NCBI GenBank assembly: GCA_024509875.1 | Contig: JAMPIV010012176.1 | Span: 186,001-250,000, forward strand | DNA length: 64,000 nucleotides | Direction: 5' to 3' | From: Oreohelix idahoensis | Lineage: Eukaryota > Mollusca > Gastropoda > Stylommatophora > Oreohelicidae | Shown: positions 21,663 to 32,354 of the stretch, one piece after another | Layout of the letters: each line of letters opens with the position of its first letter | How positions within the stretch are numbered: the first letter of the stretch is position 1 | The notes under the pieces: generated by a model | What the model was told of the DNA's origin: nothing | Database searches by the model: none | The model's input: the letters and a program-made list of their open reading frames with translations, nothing else | Position numbers and translations under genes: made by a program

Positions 21663-24600
21663 CAACTTCTTGGATCTTATGTTTGGCTAGCCCAATGATG
21701 GAGCCCAAAACACTTGAACTCCGTCACACACAGTATACGTTGAGTGGATGGTAGTTTCAGATCAGGCTGTTCCAAACTAGACCAGTAAACCTGCAAAATA
21801 TGTAGCATGTGGCTAGTCCTTGTGTGGTGATTTCTCACAGGTCTGCGTGTTGTGATTTGATGTGTTCAGTGTATGCTTATATAGGTATGGCATAAGTTCT
21901 GGTTCAATGGCAGTGTATAGACAATGACAAGTCTAAGTGATTATATTTTCAAACATACATAATAAAATGTCTGTACACAGTCATGATGCTGCAGTTTTCT
22001 TCTACAGTCAGTTTGAATTGCAGTAATCAATAAAAAATGTTATACAACATAGGCCTTCCCTTAGTTCTGCCTTTCCATTCCTGCGCGTCTGTGTTTTGCA
22101 TCCTGGTCCTTGCCTCATTCTCCATTTAGAATTCAAATGTTGTCTCGCAGTTTAATTTAATGATCAAACCTGTAAAAGAAGTTGATAGATACCTTTTTGT
22201 TGTACGCCATAATTGTTGAAGGCGATGAAGACATAGTATGGTATCTGTGGTCTGGTTTGTGTAAGATGCAGATGTGTATTCAAACAGTGAGCATTACAAA
22301 ACAGGGCAATCCACACAAGGACGTCAGGTTAACTCACGATGTGTAATGTCAATGATGCTTGCAACAGCTAGTGACGTTTTTGTATAATTTATTGTGGACG
22401 CCACAGTGACAAAATGTATACGCGAATATGTAGGTACATCATAGGTACGATCAAACAGTCATTATTACAGCAACATAGTCAGTACAGCAATGGACGGTAT
22501 ACAGCATCATGGTGAAGATGAATCATATGCATATCAATACATCATAGGACTGTAAATGTAGTCAGGTGGAAATTTCCATCCCTTTCTATAACAGCCGGAA
22601 CATATCCAAACGTGGGAGACTAAATCCACTCTCCTTAATCTGACCTCAACAAGACAGGCACGTCTTCTGAAGTATCAATAATGTCCTCAACAAAATCCTC
22701 TAGTTAACAAAGGTATCAAACCTAGATCATGTAGCAGAGCAGCAAGTAGTAGTCCTTAGGACATGCATCAACCCGATGCGTTACAACGTAGCAATATGTG
22801 AGCCGAGAAACATCTCATAATGAAGACTCTTCAATGACAGGCTACGAAAAAATGTCAATCTCGAAAGATGTCTATAAAGTTACTGGAAAAATGCAATTAC
22901 CTTGTCTTCAGGAAAGTTGCCAACCGTTTTCTAAGAAAGCGGTCTGAGCAACTCCATAAATGGCCACGATTTAAGATCGCTTAACAAACTTATCTGCCAC
23001 CGAAGCCAACAAGACCAGACAACTGCTTACTATAAAAAGTGACTATAAATTTCACAAAGTTATTTCCCTTGCATTAGAAAAATATATATAGTACACAGAA
23101 TATGTTGCGAGATATTCTTGCGCAACAGAAGTATTTACATACATACATACATATATATTCGTAATATTACATATCTGTTGCGCACATATTCTTTTGTGTG
23201 GCGCACAGATTACTGTTTTGATGCATACAAATGTAAAATGTAATTGTTTGTCTGACAATGTATATATTTATTATAATATTTATTTTGTTAATCGAAATAT
23301 TTTCCTGGTCAAAGCGATATCACCCATGTTGAACTTATACTTTTATTATATGGGTTATCTTTCCTGAATATCGAACTCAGCGTAGGGATCTAGGTTTACA
23401 GCGATCTATTCTTTGTTTGGTTAGAAATAGATTGTTCTTGCTTCAGAATATCTATGGCCCGAATCTATGTGTAGTTCTTGACTATGTAGGACGAGTCTGT
23501 CTTATATCTTAATATCTTTGTATGTCTAAGTCGAACTATATCTTCGGTGTCGAACTTGGGGTCAAAGGTTGTTCGGCGGATGGGTCGCTAAGTAGAGGTG
23601 AAAAGGTTCCGCCCTGATGGGGGCTGAGTTGTAGCGGCCTGTCCCCGAAAAAGTGATCTCTATATTAGTGGGGAAAGAGGTAGTCTCTTTAGACATATCA
23701 TGTATTATTCACCCCAGTGTTTATTCTTACGGTCAAGGAATGGCAGAATCATATTCTAGTGTATTTCTGATACCAAGGTAAAGACGCATTTCTTATGAAC
23801 TTTTCCTGAGGCATTGTATTCGATGGGCAGTCGTACGGTTGTACGTTTAGATGAATATTAACCAGATAAAGATGACATTCATACCTAGCAGCACCATATT
23901 ATGTGATGAAGTCAATAGTATCAATGGTAGAATCTACAAAGCAATGAGGACATTTAATGAATGATCAGCTTTGATTGCGCTTCATAGTTTGTATCCTGGG
24001 TGAGCGACAACTCACTGGGAGGAGAAGCCATTTTGAATTCTATATTTTTCAATCATCGAGGAGAGAACAGGGCTCTTACTATCACCTGATGAGTTCAGAG
24101 ATCACTGCTACAGAAGAGAACCCACTACTAGTGGTTCAATATTGTTATCAAAAAAATATGTGCTGAACTTTATCTAAATGAATCTTCGCTAGACGAGGTT
24201 AGGTCTAGGAACCATCTTGAACCTTGTTTATGAACTGACGTGCTGTCAGTAAAGTCAGACGATATATATTGGAATTGTTGAGTGCTTGTCTACTGACATT
24301 CCATTTGTACGGTTATTCAACATGAATGCTCATGTGATAGGGTATTTCATTGATCAACATTATTATGATTTATGCCAACCTATCTACTGTCCCTGTACCC
24401 GTGCTGTCAAGTGTGATCGTTCCAATTAAACTGTATGAAACGTACACAGTAGTTGGCGTAAATGACTTCCAGCCATAAGTGAGTGAGATTGGTCTATTTG
24501 TCAACTCTTACGAACGTTTGCCATCATTCGCATGTACTGTATCCTCACTCCATGTCTACACACCACTGCGTAGGTCGAGTTGACCTTTTGTTTGTCTTCA

Positions 24601-24759
24601 TTTTGACAACACCCATCAACACCCTTCGAACACGATTGCAATCAATCAAGCAACAATACTCCTTTTAGGATACATCAGAAGTAGAACTGACTGTAGGCTT
24701 GGCAAAAGTTCAAACTGCCCGGCATAACAAATAGGAATGATCTTTGCTCAGGTGTTGAT
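21663..24759. other. 3.1 kb without recognisable features
   Basis: Short unrelated open frames only. A (TACA)n-type run lies at about 23137-23150. No paired terminal repeats noticed. Confidence 0.45.
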
Positions 24760-24941
24760 CCTTCTCTCACTCTCTGCCTTCAAATTTGTCTCTCTTCCGA
24801 GGTTTTAATTTTGCGTGTGTACACTGTCTGGTTCGTTCGTTATTTTGTCTGATATGTTGCTGTTACACCGTGTTCAACCTGAAAGTTGGTTATAATTGGG
24901 GTATATATTGCGTTTAGTTTCTTCGGTGCTAGCAGGTTGTT

Positions 24942-24973
24942 AGTCCTGAAAAGGACTGGTCCTAAAAAGGACC
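24942..24973 (-). promoter_or_regulatory. Two abutting histone-type stem-loops
   Basis: On the minus strand, GGTCCTTTTTAGGACC (24973-24958) is followed at once by AGTCCTTTTCAGGACT (24957-24942). Each has a 6-bp stem and a 4-nt loop, the geometry and base pattern of the metazoan histone mRNA 3' stem-loop. They lie downstream of the LINE ORF1. No histone gene is nearby. Confidence 0.55.
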
Positions 24974-25047
24974 ACTAGCTGACTGTCTGGATACCTCTTT
25001 GCTGCTTGTCCGTTCGTGGTGTCGTGGCGTGTTCATTTGCTGCCTCC

Positions 25048-26986
25048 CTATCTGGCTTGTTTGGTTTTGTGAGTTTTTGCCCTCCTCGTTTCTGCTTCTT
25101 GTGTCTTCTTCTTTTCCTGTATCTGTAATAGTGCTTTTTCTATGATTGCTGGGAGTAGTCTTTCTAGAGTTTCCTCGATGATTTCTTCTTCTGATTGGTT
25201 GTTTGATTTAGTTTCTTGTGTGTTGGTTGTAATTTCCTCTACGGCTCTTCGCTCTGCTTCGATTCTCTTGAGGATTTCTGTGTTTTCTTGTTTCAGCTCT
25301 GTCAGCCTCTTGACATCTGCTTCTATGTGCTGCTGAACTCTTTTCATGTCTTCCAGCATTTCTTTAGCGCTCTGTAGATCAATTACGTCTTCACTGTCAG
25401 TTTGTTTTTCGGGAGTCTGCCTGCTTTTGTTCTCGCCCTGGAGTTTCCGTTTCATTTCTTTTACTTCCGCTGTCAGCTGGTGTAACTGTCTTCTGTCACT
25501 CGTGCGCTGTTTTTCTGCTACATCCGCAGCCACTTTGTATTTTGCCTCTCTGAAGGGTATGTTTTTGGACACGGCCTCCTTCAAGATGCTCTTTGTTTCC
25601 TGGTACATCGGGCAGCCTCGGTATCTCAGCCCCGTGTTTTCCGAGTCAGTTTGCACAGGTGCGGTTTGAGTTTATTGCTTTGTAGTTGTGGTCCTCCTTC
25701 ACCTTGGGACAGTCGCGATATAGGTGGCCACCCGCACAATATCGACAGACTGCATCTCTCCTGCACGTTTTCTTTGTGTGTGAGAACTGCTGGCAGTTGA
25801 AGTACTGCATCACCGGAGGGATATATGCCTCTGTCCTCTTTGATGTCTCTTTGAGTGTCAGTCTTTCAGGTCTTGTCTCTCCTTCAATAGTAACTACCAC
25901 CAGATTGGTATCTTTTCCATTCCATGTCCTTAACCTCTCGACCTGTATGACCTGGACACCTGTGTTTTCAGTCTGTAGGCAACCCTGGACTTCGCTAGCG
26001 GACCATCTTGTATCCACCCCTCTTAGCACCAATTTCTTTGTTGTCTTGCTGGTCTCCATCACTACTTTTGTCTGGTGAGGCAGCATGAATTCTTTCGGTC
26101 CGGCCTCCAGTTCTGCCATCAGTGAAGTTGTCTTCTCCGTGTTGTTGAGCGAAAGCACGACTCCCTTTTCGTGTCTCCGTACCTTAGAGATGCTTCTCCT
26201 GCCTGTTATTGTTTCTAGGATGCTGATCACTTTGTCGTCTGGTAGGGCCCTCAATGAGGCCTCACCTCCAGACATCTGTGTGATCTTAACAATCCTCTCC
26301 TGTAGTGCCTTGTTACAACCGGCATTGCTTGGTTTGTGCAGGTGACACGCTCTGATTTCCGTCTGCGTTAGAGTGTGTGGTGTGTAGGACGGTCTCACGT
26401 TCTGTTTTGTTGACTCCTGATCACGTTCTGTAGTTGTTGTCGGATCACTACACACTGGAGCCTCTACTATGACGTCTTGCTTTAGTGGTGTTTATATCAT
26501 CTTCGGAGTTTGGAGCAGATTCCCTGGGGTAGCCATAGCTGTCAACTCGGCATCATGTGGTAGTGTCATCGAAGATGCTTTCTGGATTGTAGGTGATGTA
26601 GATTTACTACCGTTTTCTTTATTCTGGGTTGTCATCGGGTTTTGTAGCGGCGTCTCTAAAGTAGCCAAGGTTTCAGCTGTCGATTCGGGTTCGTGTGGTG
26701 GTGGCCACATGGTTATACGCTCCTGTCTTGCTCTTTCCAGCATCTGATCTATCCGGTCTACAGTCGGGCCACTCAGACTCTCAGTCGGACCGACACACGT
26801 CGCAGCTAACTCCGTCGTCGTATCAAGAGTTGTAGAAGGACCGGTCCCGGCACGAGTACTTGAGTCAGTCTTGCTCTCTGGCTGTCTGTTTTTGTTGTTT
26901 TTGGCTTTGTTATTCCCCTGGCTGTTTATCGCTGATGGGCTGGCGTAGACCTTCCTCCTTTTGGCGTGTGGTTTAATTCTGATCAT
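25048..26986 (-). pseudogene. LINE ORF1 (Gag-like, CCHC zinc knuckles, coiled coil), two frameshifts
   Basis: Three consecutive minus-strand pieces (26986-26492, 26455-25646, 25656-25048) form one ORF1 of about 630 codons. The first is a basic start (IRIKPHAKRRK) and a low-complexity Ser/Thr/Pro region. The second has an RNA-binding-like region (KLVLRGVDTRWSASEVQGCL) and zinc knuckles CQQFSHTKKTC and CRYCAGGHLYRDC. The third begins with the tail of a further knuckle (GLRYRGCPMYQE), then a long Glu/Lys coiled coil. Such proteins bind LINE RNA to make the retrotransposition particle. Frameshifts lie near 26470 and 25650, so this copy cannot make the whole protein. Family identification is from domain order, not a search. 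Confidence 0.75.
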
Positions 26987-27020
26987 TTTGACGATAATGC
27001 GATCTTTTCTCGAGTAGTGG

Positions 27021-27036
27021 CGTCCTGAGAAGGACG
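27021..27036 (-). promoter_or_regulatory. Histone-type stem-loop upstream of LINE ORF1
   Basis: CGTCCTTCTCAGGACG on the minus strand: a perfect 6-bp stem with a 4-nt loop, in the 5' leader of the ORF1 that starts at 26986. Confidence 0.5.
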
Positions 27037-27110
27037 TTGGTGTCTTCGGTACGTGATGGTTATGGTTGGCTCGCTCTGTGTTGTTGATCTGGGTATGTAT
27101 GGATGTAAAC

Positions 27111-27874
27111 TATTTATACACAGCCAGCGAGCGAACGAGAAAGCATCTCACTCCTGCTGCTAAATTGTTAGTTCCAACTGGCTCGCGCGGCGGTTTTGTG
27201 TTTTCTTAATTTCTTCCTCCTTTTCGTTCCTGTTATCTTTTGTATGGATCACGTTTGTTGATACCTTACTGTTATGGTACCATCAACAGCTTCTTTCTCT
27301 CCAATAATTTCCTCTATTGGGATGGTCTTAGAATTTATATAATTTTTCAAAGTGGCTTAACTTGACAAAATATGATGAAGTTGTGTGTTCTCAAGCTTCT
27401 ATCTTCTTTTTGCAACAACGATGTAATTAGTTGTTTGAAAGGAAATAAATGTGGACTTCTCCGCTCCTAACGATACTATTATCAACTCTTTCTGATCATC
27501 CCATCTTTTTATATGAATTTTATTCGTTAGCCATCAAAAACAAATATCGCTTCGTTTATGTATCCAGTACACAGCGCTAGCAAATGATAGAGAGAGGCAC
27601 ACATGTCCGCCCAGTTTAATAGTATCACCAACCAAGAATTTGTCTTGCGTATTTTTTTCTCACCACGCGACAATATGTATAAGCAGTTTTTTGTGTTACT
27701 AGTCATGTGACATAAAATGGTGTTCTTATATGGAGTTATATGTATAAATATGTTGTTTGTGTTAATAAATGAATACATGACTTTCGTAGATTACATTTTT
27801 AACTATCATTCATTCATACCATTATACAAAACAAAAACTATGTTACAGGGGCCGCCTGAAAGGGCAACAGAGAT
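27111..27874. other. Spacer without identified features
   Basis: No credible coding frame or repeat pair seen. Confidence 0.4.
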
Positions 27875-27973
27875 TAGTAACATTGTTCCCTACCATGCAT
27901 TGTGTAAAAAACGACTAAGGAGAGCTGGACATGGAGGTCAGCCACATAAGGCATCACGCAGTAAGGGGTTAAT
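27875..27973 (+). pseudogene. RTE LINE 5'-leader fragment, plus orientation
   Basis: ATTGTTCCCTACCATGCATT...ACGACTAAGGAGAGCTGGACA corresponds to the RTE leader at 8690-8770 read on the minus strand. It ends where a G-run and the large LTR begin (27974). Confidence 0.55.
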
Positions 27974-27982
27974 GGGGGGGGG

Positions 27983-30386
27983 TGTGGTGAAGTGGTATGT
28001 TATAAATACTTATAGGGAACTTAGTGTACTGACTGAGATCAGCTGTGAAGGTATCTATATCTATTAAGAGTAGTGTATTATAGATAACCTTACTTGCTAC
28101 CACATATCTATATATCTCAGTCAGAATTATTCTGGAATAGTGTGATGCTACGTTATGTGTCTAGGGTATGTGTATGATGAAGTGTAAGTCACAACAACAG
28201 ACAGATAAACAATTTAATTTAATCCACTACTCTTGACAACACTGTGACACTCACATACATATAACACTCTACAAAGATATCTTAAAAGAGTCACTGATAA
28301 ACTTTCAAATAACAATATGTATTCATTACTGGCATGAATGAATATGTGTCCTGATTCAACTACAAGGGAACCAGGAATCACAATCAATTTAAATTACAAG
28401 TTATGTACAGAATGTATTTAATATGAATATTGTAGTGACATATATTATTACAAATGTTCTATGTGTGTCAGTTGTGTAGTAGTAAAATGAGGTAATACTG
28501 GTTTTGTTTTGTTCAAGCTCTGTTGGTATTTGTCATCATGACTTCAATAGTTTGTCTTTAGGTACCAGTATTGGAGATGTTCACAGTTCCTGATTTTAAG
28601 ACAAGTAAATTCCCCTCTTAATGTTAATTTTAAAAAGTCAGTTCAAGATGAGGGGACATAATGTTGAGCTCAGCTGGCCAAGTTAGCTTATCTGGCGTGA
28701 TGGCGGCAGGAAAGGACTCCTCTGCTCGAATTCTCCTCTGGACTCTGGAGACACCTCACTGATAGCTAAAAGGACCAAGGAGTATGCTGTCCGACACTGG
28801 ATTCAGCAAAGCTCTGACCAGGTGCTGCTCAGTACCATCAAGACCACTGTCCCTGAAATCAAGAAGGATGTACCTTCTACTTCATAACTAACTTAAACTC
28901 TCTTGTTACATTGATCACAACACAGCACAAACATTGAGTTCAGAGCATTAGGCCAACTGTCAGCTTCATTTGAAATACTTTATTCCAGTATTACCCTTCT
29001 TAATGGTTACTACGCCTCTGCACTTCCAGCATTATTTCTTTCTAGTCAATCATCCAGGGGTCAGTGTACTGTTTGGCCATTCCATGCCGTTTTACTTCTC
29101 TCCGACACCCTCTGTTCAAGCTGGAGCATTACAGGCTTTACCTCACGTTGGCCACTGAACTACACATATATATACAGGCATAAATCACAATTCACATTCA
29201 ATTTTCATTAAAAGATATTGAATGGTTCAAGCTTACCACAATTCATACGAATAAACACAGATACGTTGATTAGCAATGAATTCTGGCACAAACTGGCACA
29301 AATTCCCATCTGCTTATCTTCCAGGCTTTTATTTAGCCAAATATATGCTGGCTTCAACGCACTGATGCTTTATCAAGCTATTTTAAACAAGTGGTTTCGA
29401 ACTAACGCTCCCAAGTGTGTATATCAGCGAGTCTGACCAATGAGCCCCGTTTCGACAAGTGTTTGAAAAAATGTTACCTTTCCCCGTTTCCCCTAACAAC
29501 CAAGATAGTATTTATAGCCCGACCAATCGTGGTTAGGCTTTCATTTGTTGCGCTCCAATCAATTTGGAGTTTACATGGTAGGCTATTTCTGTAACGTAAA
29601 TTTTTTTCAAACACGTAAAAAAAAAATCTTATGAGCAGAAATGATTTTATGCTGTCAGGCATCCCCAATATTTTATTTTGGGTATAATTTATTAATTCCT
29701 GGACTATTTGCGTAACGTTTTACATATTATTTGTCAGCAAGCCCTAAGGAACCCAAAAATACAAATTTAAAGGAGCTACGTGGCTGCATTCAAAATATGC
29801 AATTTCTTCTACCTCCTGTTTCGAAGATGTGCTGTCTGGGTACTGTTATGTTCTCAACCGTAAACCCATCTAATGTTATCTTTTCTAATAAGAGTTTTTT
29901 TATGATTTATAAACCTAACTCTGGGATGGTTAATGTATTTTATCACTGTCCGTCTGAAAAAAAGTTAGTGCTTGTAGTCTTACACGCGTGATGGCAGCAT
30001 TTATGTATCGCGCGAAGCGTGTTTAGTGTTCGGCTTTCTGCCTCTCCCTTCTCTTTTTATCCTTTAGTCCAACTGTTCGTTCGTTTTGGTAACGCAGTAT
30101 AATTAATGTTAGGATTAATTTAGGTCATTACGCAGTACGTCTCAATGTTTTTCTTAGAAATGCAGCACACGTTTCATTGAAGAAGGCGGGTAATAATACA
30201 GTAAGCTTTTATATCAACGTGAAAGCGTTACAATTTGCAGACGAAGCAGAAAACAAGGGGGATTTCGAGTACATTCTTTGTGACAGCACTGTTATTTTCC
30301 CATTGCTCTTCTCTTTATTAATTTTATTTGTTAGGCTTCATATTTACCTAATAATTTATATATGTGGATTAGAATATTTCATGACA
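27983..30386 (-). repeat. 3' LTR (2404 bp)
   Basis: Plus-strand start TGTGGTGAAGTGG, end TTTCATGACA; the TG...CA ends are conserved. The polypurine tract abuts its right edge. It contains a 66-codon plus-strand (antisense) open stretch at 28687-28887 of protein-like composition, also present in the other LTR. Confidence 0.9.
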
Positions 30387-30399
30387 CCTCCCCTCTTAA
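30387..30399 (-). promoter_or_regulatory. Polypurine tract
   Basis: The minus strand reads TTAAGAGGGGAGG immediately before the 3' LTR (plus: CCTCCCCTCTTAA). This is the RNase H-resistant primer used for plus-strand DNA synthesis in LTR elements. Confidence 0.85.
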
Positions 30400-30453
30400 A
30401 ACAGACATTATATGTCAGTCCTTTATTCTATATACACATAGAGAAATTTATTA

Positions 30454-32352
30454 TTATTTCTGGGGTTTACGGTGATTCTCATCACACGGATGGCGGCTTA
30501 AAAAATCCGCTCCCAGATTTGTTTTTCCAGATATATACTCAATGCTAAAATTATATGGAGCCAGAAGCAAAGACCATCGGAGTAACCTAGAGTTCTCATG
30601 CTTAGCCTGTGCTAAAAACGATAAAGGTTTGTGATCTGTTTGCAACTTAAATGCCTTCCCATATAGATAAATATTGAATTTCTTTATCGCCCATATTACT
30701 GCAAGACATTCTTTTTCGCTAGTTGAGTAGTTGATTTCAGCTTTATTCAACTTTCTGCTAGCATATGCCACTGGGCTTAATTCCCCATCCAATGCATCTG
30801 ATTTCTGTAGAAGAGTTGCACCCAGCCCAATATTACTTGCATCCGTCCTTACTATGAATTCTTGACTTAAGTCAGGTAATTTCAAAATGGGTTTACTTGT
30901 GAGCTTTTCCTTCAACTCTTGGTAAGTCATTTCACATTGTGGAGTCCATGTAATGCGATCTGGATGTCCTTTACGTGTCAATTCAGTTAACGGTGCACAT
31001 ATGGAATTAAAGTTTTTGATATACTTCTGGTAGAAACCACATAATGAGACAAAGGATCTCACGTCCTTCTTGGTTTGTGGTCTCGGGGCTTTCTGTAGTT
31101 TCTCTAAGTTCTTTGGGTCAGGGGTCATGTTTCCCTGATAAACTGTGTGTCCCAAAAATTCCAATTCTTTACATCCAACGCAACATTTGGTTGGTCGGGC
31201 TGTTAAATTTGCCTCCCTAAGTCGATCAAACAGCATGTTCAGAGAGTCAATGTGTTCCTCAAATGTTTCTGTTGCTATAAGGATATCATCCATAAAATTT
31301 GTTATACAGGGATTATTCAGAGGATCCAATAATTTTCTCATCATTCTAGAGAAGACACTAGGCGCATTCTTCAATCCAAATGGCAATCTATTAAACTCAT
31401 AGTGTCCTTCTGAGGTACTAAAAGCTAGGTATGGTCTAACCTCAGGCTTTACTGGAATCTGATAGTATCCTTTACTCAGATCCACTTTTGAGAAATATTT
31501 AGCTTTATTTAGTCTGGCAAACAGCTGATTTGTATCCGGCAATGGATCCACCTGTCCTTCTGTAATAGCATTCAGTCTCCTGTAATCTATACAGAGTCTA
31601 TGTTCTCCAGAGGGCTTCCTTAAGAGTACAACACCGGAACTATACGAAGACTCACTGTGCGAAATAATTCCTTCCTTCAACAGATAGTCTATCTCTTCCT
31701 TCAAAGCTTTTTCCTTAGCAAACGGAATCGAATATGGTTTCATACAGACAGGTGTGGAGTCTATGAGTTTCATATCATATTCCAATAGGTTTGTATGCCC
31801 TGGTCGGTCTGTTAACACCTCTGCATGATTATTTAGAACCTGTTGCACTCTCTCTTTCTGAGTTTTCGTTAAATGTGTACTGATTTTCACCTGTGCTGCT
31901 GTCTCACAGGGGTGTAATGGATATTCAAATGATGAAAGTGGTTCCTTTTTCATCTCCATGGCGATGGACAAGGTCAACAAGTGTGTCTCTTCCTGATGTT
32001 CTCTTTCCAAATATTTCTTCAGGAGATTCACATGATAGATTTTTTCTTTCCCCTTCTTATCTATCTTATAATTTGTTCTAGACACCTTCTCTAGAACTGT
32101 ATATGGACCCTGCCATCCAATTGGTAACTTATTCTGACTCCCGGGCAAAAGAAGCAGTACTTTCTCTCCCACAGCCAAATTTCTGTCTTTCGCCTTCCTG
32201 TTATAATAGGCAGCATGTTTCTTCCTGGCTTGTTTCAAATTTTCATTGGCAAGTTTCCAGCCAGTTTTCAACCGAGTGGTCAGCTCATTCACATACTGGT
32301 ATGAAGATGTAATGTTTTCCTCTGCCTTTTCATCAGTCCACGTTCTTAACAA
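30454..32352 (-). CDS. Pol: integrase C-terminus, reverse transcriptase, RNase H
   Basis: 632 codons. Residues 1-120: integrase C-terminal domain (VGEKVLLLLPGSQNKLP, WQGPYTVLEKV, KIYHVNLLKKY). Residues 195-410: Ty3-type reverse transcriptase, with GVVLLRKPSGEHRLCIDYRR, KVDLSKGYYQIP (catalytic Asp ~291), NRLPFGLKNAP and FMDDIL (~353-356, the YxDD box). Residues 495-620: RNase H with VRTDASNIGLGA (Asp ~504), STSEKECLAVIW (Glu ~546), TDHKPL (Asp ~573) and GADFLSRHP. The stop is just before the polypurine tract, so nothing follows RNase H. The frame extends upstream of the first Met (IKGPYVALLRTW), so this Met is not the natural start; the natural protein is a longer polyprotein. RT and RNase H look catalytically complete. 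Confidence 0.9.
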   Translation of the reverse strand: MLRTWTDEKAEENITSSYQYVNELTTRLKTGWKLANENLKQARKKHAAYYNRKAKDRNLAVGEKVLLLLPGSQNKLPIGWQGPYTVLEKVSRTNYKIDKKGKEKIYHVNLLKKYLEREHQEETHLLTLSIAMEMKKEPLSSFEYPLHPCETAAQVKISTHLTKTQKERVQQVLNNHAEVLTDRPGHTNLLEYDMKLIDSTPVCMKPYSIPFAKEKALKEEIDYLLKEGIISHSESSYSSGVVLLRKPSGEHRLCIDYRRLNAITEGQVDPLPDTNQLFARLNKAKYFSKVDLSKGYYQIPVKPEVRPYLAFSTSEGHYEFNRLPFGLKNAPSVFSRMMRKLLDPLNNPCITNFMDDILIATETFEEHIDSLNMLFDRLREANLTARPTKCCVGCKELEFLGHTVYQGNMTPDPKNLEKLQKAPRPQTKKDVRSFVSLCGFYQKYIKNFNSICAPLTELTRKGHPDRITWTPQCEMTYQELKEKLTSKPILKLPDLSQEFIVRTDASNIGLGATLLQKSDALDGELSPVAYASRKLNKAEINYSTSEKECLAVIWAIKKFNIYLYGKAFKLQTDHKPLSFLAQAKHENSRLLRWSLLLAPYNFSIEYISGKTNLGADFLSRHPCDENHRKPQK

Positions 32353-32354
32353 AG

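Larger units (their letters stand above)
24760..27110 (-). mobile_element. ORF1-only LINE copy (I/Jockey-like)
   Basis: A minus-strand element containing a gag-like ORF1 and UTRs but no endonuclease or RT. ORF1 is followed within about 70-110 bp by two abutting hairpins (24973-24942), and its 5' side holds a third (27036-27021). The lack of ORF2 suggests an internal deletion or a non-autonomous ORF1-only form. The 5' and 3' limits are approximate because no TSD was found. Confidence 0.5.

Noticed and set aside
21345..21708. Minus-strand ORFs across the 47-bp array; also considered as CRISPR
   Set aside because: Unit is repeated without unique spacers; eukaryotic context.
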